Assembly: GCA_021298455.1 (NCBI GenBank)
Contig: JAJTFR010000017.1
Span: forward strand, 1-34,192
Length of the DNA: 34,192 nucleotides
Source of the DNA: Sphingomonadales bacterium
Lineage (GTDB): Bacteria; Pseudomonadota; Alphaproteobacteria; Sphingomonadales; Sphingomonadaceae
Direction of reading: 5' to 3'
The notes beneath the pieces were generated by a model that searched no databases, was not told the origin of the DNA, and saw nothing but the letters and a program-made list of their open reading frames with translations. Positions 23,694-30,784 of the stretch are shown here, one piece after another (positions within the stretch are counted from its first letter, which is position 1; every line of letters starts with the position of its first letter). The position numbers and the translations under genes were made by a program.

Positions 23694-24448
23694 GCCGAGG
23701 TCCGACCGCCCTTTTTGCCGCTATTGCCCTTTGCCGCCGCCGCAGCATCACGTTCTTCAAGCAACAGGGCCAAACGCTTTTGCAGGGTTTCCATTTCGCA
23801 CTGCAGGATTTCCAGCTTTTGCGTCGCCGGATCGAATCTTTCGGTGCAGGGGGTACCATAGGGCACAAAATTCTGGGTTTCAGGCTTGACCTCAACCAGC
23901 GTCGGCTTGGCAGGAATGCCCACCATTGTCGCGCCTTCAGGAACATTCTTGGTAACCACCGCATTGGCCCCGATACGGCTGTTCGCGCCAACATATATCG
24001 GCCCCAATATGGCGGCGCCGAGACTGATGATCACATTATCGCCGATCGTGGGATGGCGCTTTCCGCCCTGCCCTCCGGTCGGGTTAGTGCCGCCGAGCGT
24101 CGCACCCTGATAGATGGTAACATTATCCCCGATTTCAGCAGTTTCGCCGATCACGACAAAGCCATGGTCGACAAAGAAAAACCGCCCGATCTGCGCCCCC
24201 GGATGGATATCGATCGCGGTCAGAAAGCGGGAAAAATGATTCACAAAACGCGCAAGGAAATACATCTCTCCGCGAAACAGCCAATGCGCAACGCGATGAA
24301 GGGCGAGTGCCCACACGCCCGGATAGAGCAAAATCTCCCAACGGCTGCGCGGTGCAGGATCGCGCGCCTTGATGGAATCAAGATAGTCGACGATGTTTGA
24401 AAGCATCGCTGTTACGTCTCCCGCCGCATTTTTTCCGGCCTTTTCCAT
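23690..24448 (-). CDS. cysE: serine O-acetyltransferase (EpsC/CysE type)
   Basis: The enzyme makes O-acetylserine, the first step of cysteine synthesis. The protein has 252 residues from the ATG at 24448, where GGAG lies 7 bases upstream; longer frames begin at 24454, 24514 or a TTG at 24538. The hexapeptide beta-helix shows IDIHPGAQIGRFFFVDHG, IGETAEIGDNVTIYQGATLG and KRHPTIGDNVIISLGA, with the active-site His in DHG and in KRHP. A coiled, basic C-terminal tail follows (ILQCEMETLQKRLALLLEER). The gene is divergent from oxyR, which suggests OxyR links oxidative stress to cysteine supply. Confidence 0.93.
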   Translation of the reverse strand: MEKAGKNAAGDVTAMLSNIVDYLDSIKARDPAPRSRWEILLYPGVWALALHRVAHWLFRGEMYFLARFVNHFSRFLTAIDIHPGAQIGRFFFVDHGFVVIGETAEIGDNVTIYQGATLGGTNPTGGQGGKRHPTIGDNVIISLGAAILGPIYVGANSRIGANAVVTKNVPEGATMVGIPAKPTLVEVKPETQNFVPYGTPCTERFDPATQKLEILQCEMETLQKRLALLLEERDAAAAAKGNSGKKGGRTSA

Positions 24449-24563
24449 GGACATTCTCCTGGTCTGGCTCGGGTCGCAATAAGGAACATAGTCATCCCTT
24501 GCCGCTTTTGCCATTGTTTCCGTCACAGCAGATGACAATTACACATGGCTTAAATCGGTAAAA

Positions 24564-24590
24564 TCGATTAATGAAGCGTCTATTAATCGA
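24564..24590. promoter_or_regulatory. palindrome shared by divergent cysE and oxyR
   Basis: TCGATTAAT (24564-24572) and ATTAATCGA (24582-24590) are perfect inverted repeats with a 9-base gap, 14 bases before the oxyR ATG. Another ATCG (24554-24557) upstream may extend the array. LysR-type regulators bind such T-N11-A sites next to their own gene, so it is a likely OxyR site controlling both genes. Confidence 0.6.
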
Positions 24591-24604
24591 CAGGACAGCC
24601 ATAA

Positions 24605-25510
24605 ATGAGCACCTATCTCCCAACGCTCAAACAGCTTCAATATCTGGTCGCACTCGAACAGCATGGCCATTTTGGCAAGGCTGCGGACGCCTGTTACGTC
24701 ACCCAGTCGACACTGTCGGCCGGGATTCGCGAACTCGAATCACTGCTCGGCCTGGTGCTGGTGGAACGGACACGGCGGGTGGTACGATTCACCCCGCTTG
24801 GCCAGAAAATGGTGCTGAAGGCGCATCGCATCCTGCGCGAAGCCGAAGAACTGGCCGACATGGCGCGTGCCAGCGGAAAGCCGCTCGCAGACGAACTGCG
24901 GATCAGCGTCATCCCCACCATTGCTCCCTTCCTCCTCCCGCGCCTGCTACCCGAACTGCGTAGTCGTTATCCCGACCTGAAACTTTACCTGCGTGAGGAA
25001 ACCAGTGCCGTAGCCTGCGATGCGCTGCATCGGGGTCAGGTTGACTGTGTGCTGCTGGCACTCCCCTTTGCCTGCGGAGATATCGAGCATGCGACGCTCT
25101 TCCGCGACCGGTTCTTCGTTGCTTTTCCTAAAGGTGAACCGGACAATCCACCGAATACGATCCTTCCCGAAATGATCGACGAATCACGGCTATTGCTGCT
25201 TGTTGACGGCCATTGCCTGAAAGATCAGGCGCTGGCGGCCTGCAACCGCCCCGAACTGCGCGCGTCGGCGATGATGCTGGGCACATCACTGCACACGCTG
25301 ATCCAGATGGTCGACGGCGGGCTGGGCCAAACACTGATCCCCGAAATGGCAGTGAAATACGGGCTATTGAATGGAACGCAGGTGCAGGCGCGGCCATTGG
25401 AGGCACCCTACGCCAATCGCGAAATTGCCCTAGTCTGGCGCACGAACAGCCCACGCCAGCCCGAGTTTGAGCTTCTTGCAAACATCATCCGCGAGGTCGT
25501 TTCTGTCTGA
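24605..25510 (+). CDS. oxyR: OxyR-type hydrogen peroxide sensor, LysR family
   Basis: The 301-residue LysR-type regulator has an N-terminal helix-turn-helix (LKQLQYLVALEQHGHFGKAA, QSTLSAGIREL). The peroxide-sensing pair is Cys204 and Cys213 in DGHCLKDQALAACN, nine residues apart as in E. coli OxyR. Disulfide formation turns the protein into an activator. AGGA lies upstream of the ATG. It is divergent from cysE across a palindrome and convergent with moaE. No katG or ahpC lies in the window. Confidence 0.92.
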   Translation: MSTYLPTLKQLQYLVALEQHGHFGKAADACYVTQSTLSAGIRELESLLGLVLVERTRRVVRFTPLGQKMVLKAHRILREAEELADMARASGKPLADELRISVIPTIAPFLLPRLLPELRSRYPDLKLYLREETSAVACDALHRGQVDCVLLALPFACGDIEHATLFRDRFFVAFPKGEPDNPPNTILPEMIDESRLLLLVDGHCLKDQALAACNRPELRASAMMLGTSLHTLIQMVDGGLGQTLIPEMAVKYGLLNGTQVQARPLEAPYANREIALVWRTNSPRQPEFELLANIIREVVSV

Positions 25511-25545
25511 CGGCAGCGAGGGTCAACCGGGAACGTCATCCGCGG

Positions 25546-25986
25546 TCATTGATCCCACCGTTCGGCCCGCGCCATATCGCTATCCTTGGCCTCGACCCAG
25601 ATAGCCGCACCGTCGCGAAATTCCTTTTTCCAAAAGGGCGCGTCGGTTTTCAGCCGATCGATCAGATAGGCACAGGCTTCCAGCGCATTCGCCCGGTGCG
25701 ACGATGCCGTCACGACCAGCACAATCGCTTCGCCGACCGTCATCCGCCCGACGCGGTGGATGATGGTGCAGCCCGCAAGCTGCCAGCGGCGCATGGCGTC
25801 CTCGCAAACTTGCGCCAGACTAGCTTCAGTCATCCCAGGATAATGTTCAAGCTCGATGGCATCGACCCCGCCATCACGCCGGACTATTCCGGTAAAGGTC
25901 GCAACCGCGCCGATAGCTTCGCCGTCCAAGGCGGCAATTTCTGCCGCTGTATCAAATGCCGCACGCTGGATACGGACGGTTATCAT
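25546..25986 (-). CDS. moaE: molybdopterin synthase catalytic subunit MoaE
   Basis: MoaE transfers sulfur from the MoaD thiocarboxylate to precursor Z to form molybdopterin. The 146-residue protein shows GAVATFTGIVRRD, LEHYPGMTEASL, HRVGRMTVGEAIVLV, HRANALEACAYLIDRLK and APFWKKEF with the catalytic Lys. Its ATG overlaps the moaD stop (ATGA). Confidence 0.96.
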   Translation of the reverse strand: MITVRIQRAAFDTAAEIAALDGEAIGAVATFTGIVRRDGGVDAIELEHYPGMTEASLAQVCEDAMRRWQLAGCTIIHRVGRMTVGEAIVLVVTASSHRANALEACAYLIDRLKTDAPFWKKEFRDGAAIWVEAKDSDMARAERWDQ

Positions 25987-26237
25987 CCGCCAGTAACCGG
26001 CGGAAAAATCGCAAATTCGCGCGCACCATCAAGCGGCGCATCCGCCTTCACCATGATCTGGTCCAAAGCGAAACGAAGCCGATCACGCCGTGCAAAAGCA
26101 GAGGCATGGGCAGGTGACTTGCCGCACAGCCACTCAACCGCATCGGTAACCGTCACGATGGTCTGGGGGAATTCGACCTCTTCACTGTCGGTGGCAATCG
26201 CCTCGCGCACCGCCGCAAAATAAACAACCCGCATCAT
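25983..26237 (-). CDS. moaD: molybdopterin synthase sulfur carrier MoaD
   Basis: The 84-residue ubiquitin-like sulfur carrier begins MMRVVYFAAVRE and ends in the required Gly-Gly (PPVTGG), which becomes a thiocarboxylate. I chose the ATG at 26237, which overlaps the pgsA stop as TGATG; a longer open frame upstream lies inside pgsA and is not coding. It forms the MoaD2-MoaE2 synthase with the next gene. Confidence 0.92.
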   Translation of the reverse strand: MMRVVYFAAVREAIATDSEEVEFPQTIVTVTDAVEWLCGKSPAHASAFARRDRLRFALDQIMVKADAPLDGAREFAIFPPVTGG

Positions 26238-26815
26238 CAATCCATATGCTTGACGCCGGCGCGCAGATAATCCCAGCCGGTGATCAGCGTCAAAATGGCT
26301 GCGACCCAGAGCAAGCCGAGCGCGGTGATTTTCAGCCAATCCCATTGCGGCAACGCACCTGCAAGGATCAGCCCACCAAAAGCAACAAGCTGCGCCGTCG
26401 TCTTCCATTTCGCCATTTTGGAAACGGGAACGGAGACCTGAAGCCCCGCCAGAAATTCGCGCAGGCCAGAAACCGTGATTTCGCGCAGCAATATGACCAG
26501 CGCGGCGATGACATGCCAGCCATCGATATCGCGGGTGAAGACGAGCAATAGGATGACCGCACCGACCATGATCTTGTCGGCGATCGGATCAAGAAAGACC
26601 CCCAGTTTGGAGACGGTCCCTTGCGTGCGGGCGACATAGCCGTCGAAATAGTCGGTAATCCCCATCAAGCAGTAAAGCGCAAAGGCCAGCCAATAATCGA
26701 CCGGCAGCGGCTGGATGCTCTCAGGCTTCACCCCCGGCCACAGCAGGAAGACCAGCATAGGCACCGCCAGAATGCGCGACAATGTCAGGATATTGGGGAG
26801 GCTCAACATCGTCAT
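26237..26815 (-). CDS. pgsA: CDP-diacylglycerol-glycerol-3-phosphate 3-phosphatidyltransferase
   Basis: PgsA makes phosphatidylglycerol phosphate in the inner membrane. The 192-residue protein has the complete CDP-alcohol phosphotransferase motif: Asp58-Gly59, Ala62-Arg63, Gly72, Asp76 and Asp80 (DGYVAR to DPIAD), within a multi-pass membrane protein. It lies 6 bases after the sulfotransferase gene and overlaps moaD, forming an operon pgsA-moaD-moaE as seen in other alphaproteobacteria. Confidence 0.95.
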   Translation of the reverse strand: MTMLSLPNILTLSRILAVPMLVFLLWPGVKPESIQPLPVDYWLAFALYCLMGITDYFDGYVARTQGTVSKLGVFLDPIADKIMVGAVILLLVFTRDIDGWHVIAALVILLREITVSGLREFLAGLQVSVPVSKMAKWKTTAQLVAFGGLILAGALPQWDWLKITALGLLWVAAILTLITGWDYLRAGVKHMD

Positions 26816-26821
26816 TCCATC

Positions 26822-28498
26822 CTATCTCTGCGATTTGGCAACAACAGCCGCGTTTTGGGTTCGGTCTTCAACTTCAGGGTAGCTGTGCCACAAACTGCCT
26901 AATGCCGACTTTAACGGGTCGAGCCATTTTTCATAGGCGCGCCATTGATCGACACCGTCGCGATTGATCGGACGGCGCACCTGTTCACTCGATGCCGTGC
27001 GGACTGCGCGGCGGTTTTCATGGAAGTTGAGGCACGCCTCTTCAAACGGCACGCCAACATAGTCGAGCATTGCCCGCACATGCACCTCGGGTTCCTCGAT
27101 CAGCTGTTCATGGATCACACGATGTACCCGACCGGGAAGCACGCGATCAATATGTGCCATCAACCGGACATAATCGGCATAATAGCGCCCCATGTCGGAT
27201 AGGCTGTAACTGAATGCCTGTCCCTTGGCGAAATGCTGGCGGAAATTGGAAAAGCAGCAGTCAAGCGGATGGCGCCGCGCATCAATGATCTTCGCATTGG
27301 GCAAGATCAGGTGAATAAGGCCGGTGTAGATCCAGTTGTTCGGAAGCTTGTCGATAAAGAATGGACGATCCGTCTTGCGCTGAACGCGGGTGCGGTTCAG
27401 AAAATCGTCTCCCAGTACAGCCAAACGGTCTGCCGACATCTGGACAACAGCGTCAACCCAACCGCTGGCCACGCCCTTGCCCTCGCGAAGTGCAATTGCC
27501 GGCATGTCGGGCAACTCCATCGTGCCTTCGATCAGGCTATGGCTCGCCAATATCTGTTCAAGCAGCGTTGAACCTGCCCGCGGCATTCCCAGGATGAAAA
27601 TCGGATCGGCAGCGCCCTCTTCCAGATTGGAACGGTTGGACAGGAATTCTGGGGTGAAGCGCGCGATAATCGCATCGACATGCGCGGTAATGATGTCGGG
27701 ATCATATTCCAGTTGGCCGTGCCTTATCCGGTTCGCCTGGTCATAATGGCCAAATGATGCCTCCGCGTCGCGCCGGTCGTCATAAGCCTTGCCCAGCGCA
27801 AAATGCAAATGCAGCCGATCATCGTCGGAGAGGCTATCGCCGCTGTTCAGCGCATCTTCCATGGCGGCGATATCGGCGGCGTCAAATTGCACCGTTTTCA
27901 GATTGGCAAGGCTCCACCAGACTTCGCCCAACGTCGGCTCTTCGGCAATCGCGCGCCGGTAGGCAGCAATGCCTTCGTCCTGCTTGCCAACGGTTTTCAA
28001 CACATGGCCATAGCTCATCCAAAGCTTTGCATGCTGCGGGAACCGCTCAGTCAACGCGCCATAAAGTGTCAATGCCTCGTCATATTCGCCAATACGGCCT
28101 AGCGCGGCAGCCATCAGGCTCTGCCCGCCGGCATCATCACCTTCAGCGGCGAGGACGTCGTTCAACAGCTCGACCGTCTCTTCAAACCGGTTCTGCCGAT
28201 ACAATATGCCGGCAAGATTGCTCCGCGCGACAATGAAATCCGGCGCGAGTTCGAGCGCACGCCGGAGCAGTGCCTCACTATCCTTATATCGCCCGAGCCG
28301 CGCCGCCAGTTGCGCCATCAGCCGGATCGCAGCGACATCCAGCGGATCTTGCCGCAAATGGGCACGCAATAACGGTTCGGCATCCGCCAGCCGGTCTTCG
28401 TTGATCGCCGACGCCGCTTCGATCAGGTCGGGATTGCGGATGCCACGGTTGACATAGCGACTGACCGGATCGGTGGATTGCGGGATCATGGACGCCAT
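26822..28498 (-). CDS. TPR-repeat sulfotransferase
   Basis: The 558-residue protein has tetratricopeptide repeats over about residues 25-260 (EPLLRAHLRQDPLDVAAIRL, SEALLRRALELAPDF), then a sulfotransferase domain. The 5'-phosphosulfate loop is GMPRAGST (304-311), and the 3'-phosphate site is DARRHPLDCCFSNFRQHF (about 406-423). It is expected to move sulfate from PAPS to an unknown acceptor, with the repeats perhaps binding it. The start is 28498, or 28489 with a second ATG; no clear ribosome-binding site is seen. It begins 2 bases after the recF stop, so coupling to recF is likely. Confidence 0.9.
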   Translation of the reverse strand: MASMIPQSTDPVSRYVNRGIRNPDLIEAASAINEDRLADAEPLLRAHLRQDPLDVAAIRLMAQLAARLGRYKDSEALLRRALELAPDFIVARSNLAGILYRQNRFEETVELLNDVLAAEGDDAGGQSLMAAALGRIGEYDEALTLYGALTERFPQHAKLWMSYGHVLKTVGKQDEGIAAYRRAIAEEPTLGEVWWSLANLKTVQFDAADIAAMEDALNSGDSLSDDDRLHLHFALGKAYDDRRDAEASFGHYDQANRIRHGQLEYDPDIITAHVDAIIARFTPEFLSNRSNLEEGAADPIFILGMPRAGSTLLEQILASHSLIEGTMELPDMPAIALREGKGVASGWVDAVVQMSADRLAVLGDDFLNRTRVQRKTDRPFFIDKLPNNWIYTGLIHLILPNAKIIDARRHPLDCCFSNFRQHFAKGQAFSYSLSDMGRYYADYVRLMAHIDRVLPGRVHRVIHEQLIEEPEVHVRAMLDYVGVPFEEACLNFHENRRAVRTASSEQVRRPINRDGVDQWRAYEKWLDPLKSALGSLWHSYPEVEDRTQNAAVVAKSQR

Positions 28499-28500
28499 AT

Positions 28501-29510
28501 CTAGCGCAGGCCGGGCGCCGCGCCAAGCGCCACGTCGGAAACATGGATACGCGTTGCGTCATCCCCGGCGCTGTCAAACAAGGCCGCCTCTGTGCCAGTC
28601 ATCCAGACCTGGCTGCCCGTCGCCGCAAGCCGTGCAAAAAGCGCAGTGCGCCGTTCAGGATCAAGATGTGCGGCAACTTCATCAAGCAACAATGTTCCCC
28701 AGTTGAACAGGATGCCGCTGCTTGGCCATGGCCTTCATGCCGGACGATCAGATCATTGCGGTGCGGACCTGAAAGGGTCCGGCCGGCCGCACGATCGCGC
28801 GGACGGCCCTGACGCCACATCGCGATATAGGCATCGCGATCAGGTGTGGCAGCATCTTCCAATTCGATCAGCGGCCGCGCAAAGATGGACGGCGGCATGC
28901 CCGCCAACCTTGCCGACAATTGCGCCACCGTGCGCGCCCGGCTTTCGGCTATGGCGACAGCCGGATCGGCCATTGACGCCTCGATCGCATCGAACCAGGC
29001 TGCGTCACGCTGCCCTTCGGAGAGCATGCGGTTGCGTTGCCGCATTGCATTTTCATACCGGCTGCTGTTGCGCGCATGGGCGGGTTCGAGCGCGAGTACC
29101 AAGCGGTCGAGAAACCGCCGCCGGGCTCCAGAACCATCGACGAACAATCGGTCCATCGTCGGCGTCAGCCACAATATCGCGAGCCATTCCGAAAGATCGT
29201 TGATCGCGGCATTGGCGCCATTGATATGAACGATCCGGCGCCCCGGCTGCTGCCCCAGCACGCCTGTTCCCAATGCCGTTGCCCCCATATGCGCGGCGAC
29301 GGTAAAGCCGCCTGCGCCTGATTGACGCGCCATTTCGTGCAAATTGGCCCGGCGCAGCCCGCGTCCGGGCACCAGCAAGGAAAGCGCTTCGAGGATATTG
29401 GTTTTGCCTGCCCCGTTCGCGCCATGCAAAATGACAAATCGGCCAGCGGGTTGCACGCTTATCGCCGCATGATTGCGAAAATCGGTAAGGTCCAACCGGT
29501 CAATAACCAT
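28501..29510 (-). pseudogene. recF: recF with an internal deletion and frameshift
   Basis: RecF loads RecA at gaps and binds DNA as an ABC-type ATPase. The N-terminal frame from the ATG at 29510 is normal: Walker A GANGAGKT (30-37), FRNHAA and the body of the protein up to AAASCSTGE. The signature segment should then continue (QKALL... to LLLDE), but the frame runs on into unrelated sequence ([10 protein letters not shown]) and stops at 28599. The true C-terminus resumes in another frame at 28692 with [15 protein letters not shown], Walker B and D-loop, and ends at 28501. About 25 residues are missing between the parts, implying a deletion of about 70-80 bases of a length not divisible by three, at 28692/28693. 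As written, the product cannot be a working ATPase. An assembly error is an alternative. Confidence 0.85.
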
Positions 29511-29600
29511 GACAAGGCCCTAGCGCAGCACAGGCCGCGGTCAACGCCCAAATAAAAAGGCCCCCACGGCCGTGATCGCACGCAACATAGATGCGAATGG

Positions 29601-29617
29601 TTGGGATATTTTCCCAA
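29601..29617. promoter_or_regulatory. inverted repeat upstream of the sigma-54 promoter
   Basis: TTGGGA (29601-29606) and TCCCAA (29612-29617) form a perfect inverted repeat about 80-90 bases upstream of the -24 element, where enhancer-binding proteins of sigma-54 promoters usually bind. An AT-rich stretch (about 29641-29690) lies between, suited to bending, for example by IHF. It does not match a PspF site I can name. Confidence 0.3.
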
Positions 29618-29691
29618 TGTTCAGCTTTGCGATATGCCACGATAAATATGTAAACTCTCTTATATATCTGTTTTTATTATAATTCCTATTG

Positions 29692-29708
29692 TTGGCACGG
29701 CTCATGCA
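29692..29708 (+). promoter_or_regulatory. rpoN site: sigma-54 (RpoN) promoter
   Basis: TTGGCACGGCTCATGCA matches the -24/-12 consensus (TTGGCACG, four bases, TTGCA) at all but one defined position. The invariant GG (29694-29695) and GC (29706-29707) have the required spacing. Transcription would start near 29719, about 43 bases before the first microprotein ATG. In gammaproteobacteria psp operons are sigma-54 dependent, which fits the PspC gene downstream. Confidence 0.75.
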
Positions 29709-29761
29709 ATCTCATCGATATCACCGGAACATCCCGGAAAGCCAATATAAGGAACTTTAAA

Positions 29762-29881
29762 ATGACCATTTCGACCCGCAATCAATTCGCTTCGCTATTC
29801 GCCGCGATCGCATGCGCCTTCATCACCATCGGCACCAGCATCGCTCCTGCCATCACCTCGGTATCAACCCAACTTGCCTGA
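29762..29881 (+). CDS. 39-residue single-pass microprotein, copy 1
   Basis: The ATG follows ATAAGGAACTTTAAA, a good ribosome-binding site. The product begins MTISTRNQFASLFAAIAC, has one hydrophobic segment, and contains the motif IGTSIAPA shared with the next gene. I know no named family. Both its promoter and its position suggest a small membrane partner of PspC, as PspB and PspD are in E. coli, but the sequence is unlike either. Confidence 0.65.
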   Translation: MTISTRNQFASLFAAIACAFITIGTSIAPAITSVSTQLA

Positions 29882-29914
29882 TCGGCAGGTCTGACTTTCA
29901 AAAAGGAATTTGAG

Positions 29915-30025
29915 ATGAACGCCCAACACCGCAACCAGCTTTTCGCATTCACAGCCGCCATGTTCTGCGCCTTTGTCATGATCGGAACCAGCATTGCACC
30001 AGCGCTGAACGGCGGGATCGTCTGA
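29915..30025 (+). CDS. 36-residue single-pass microprotein, copy 2
   Basis: AAAAGGAATTTGAG precedes the ATG. The product (MNAQHRNQLFAFTAAMFCAF, then VMIGTSIAPAL and NGGIV) aligns with copy 1 without gaps from Arg-Asn-Gln to IGTSIAPA, so the two are tandem paralogues. Its stop overlaps the pspC ATG as TGATG, so it is translationally coupled to pspC. Confidence 0.65.
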   Translation: MNAQHRNQLFAFTAAMFCAFVMIGTSIAPALNGGIV

Positions 30026-30258
30026 TGAGCCTGAAATTTGAAAACAAACCCGCAATCCAACCCCTCAAAGGAAATAGTAAAATGACAAAACTCATGCTTG
30101 ATCGCACCAACAAGAAAATCTGGGGCGTATGCAGCGGCCTTGCCAAATGGACCGGCATGGATGTGACTGTTATCCGGGTCATTTTCGTACTCGCGACTTT
30201 GTTCGGCTTCGGCTCTGCCTTGCTAATCTATGCAGCGCTTGGCCTGATCCTCGATTGA
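30025..30258 (+). CDS. pspC: PspC-domain protein
   Basis: The PspC domain is LDRTNKKIWGVCSGLAKWTG followed by MDVTVIRVIFVLATLFG and a membrane helix (SALLIYAALGLIL), about 55 residues in all. PspC proteins sit in the inner membrane and relay envelope stress. The ATG at 30025, overlapping the previous stop, gives 77 residues; an internal ATG at 30082 with AAAGGAAATAG upstream gives 58, close to a minimal domain. Both could be used. No pspA, pspB or pspF lies in the window, so they must be elsewhere or absent. Confidence 0.88.
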   Translation: MSLKFENKPAIQPLKGNSKMTKLMLDRTNKKIWGVCSGLAKWTGMDVTVIRVIFVLATLFGFGSALLIYAALGLILD

Positions 30259-30347
30259 TCAGCCCGCGCTGCGCGCGAGTTGCATCCATTTTGGTGTTGG
30301 AAACTGGATTTTCACTTTTGGCATGATAAGGCCCATGGAAATCAAGC

Positions 30348-30710
30348 ATGTTTTCGAGGCGGCTTTGGATGCCATATAGCGCAAAAGGAAAAAGCGAGCC
30401 CGCCAAGGGCATCGAATTTCGTCGCTATTCGCGTGGCGACGTCAACATTACGATTGACCTGCGGGAATTTGGCGGCGGCCGCATGCAGGCGCAGATTGTC
30501 GACATCTCCCAATCGGGATGCCGCATCGCCACCGTCAGCCATCTGAATGACCATGGGCGGATATTCATCACGCTGCCCGGATTCGGCCCGCTCGAGGCAG
30601 AGGTCGTCTGGCGGATCGGCGAAAGCTATGGCTGCGCCTTTGTCGCCCCGCTACACCCTGCCGTTTTCGACCATATCCTCGCAAAATTCCCTTCGCTTGG
30701 CCCGGGCTGA
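30348..30710 (+). CDS. PilZ-domain protein
   Basis: The 120-residue protein is a single PilZ domain: EFRRYSRGDVN supplies the Arg-x3-Arg motif and DISQSGCRIA the (D/N)-x-S-x-x-G motif, so cyclic-di-GMP binding is expected. The C-terminal part is LEAEVVWRIGESYGCAFV. The start may be 30348 or an ATG at 30369, with GAGG 9 bases upstream. Its partner is unknown; it is convergent with the ketosynthase gene. Confidence 0.85.
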   Translation: MFSRRLWMPYSAKGKSEPAKGIEFRRYSRGDVNITIDLREFGGGRMQAQIVDISQSGCRIATVSHLNDHGRIFITLPGFGPLEAEVVWRIGESYGCAFVAPLHPAVFDHILAKFPSLGPG

Positions 30711-30784
30711 TCTACGGACGGCTTTGGCGCAGCCTTCTATATGGTCGCTGGCAGCCCGATAGCATAACCTTAAGCTTTGCGGGA

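Noticed and set aside
26238-26408. 57-residue N-terminal extension of the moaD frame
   Set aside because: It lies wholly inside pgsA; MoaD starts at 26237 with the TGATG overlap and has normal length.
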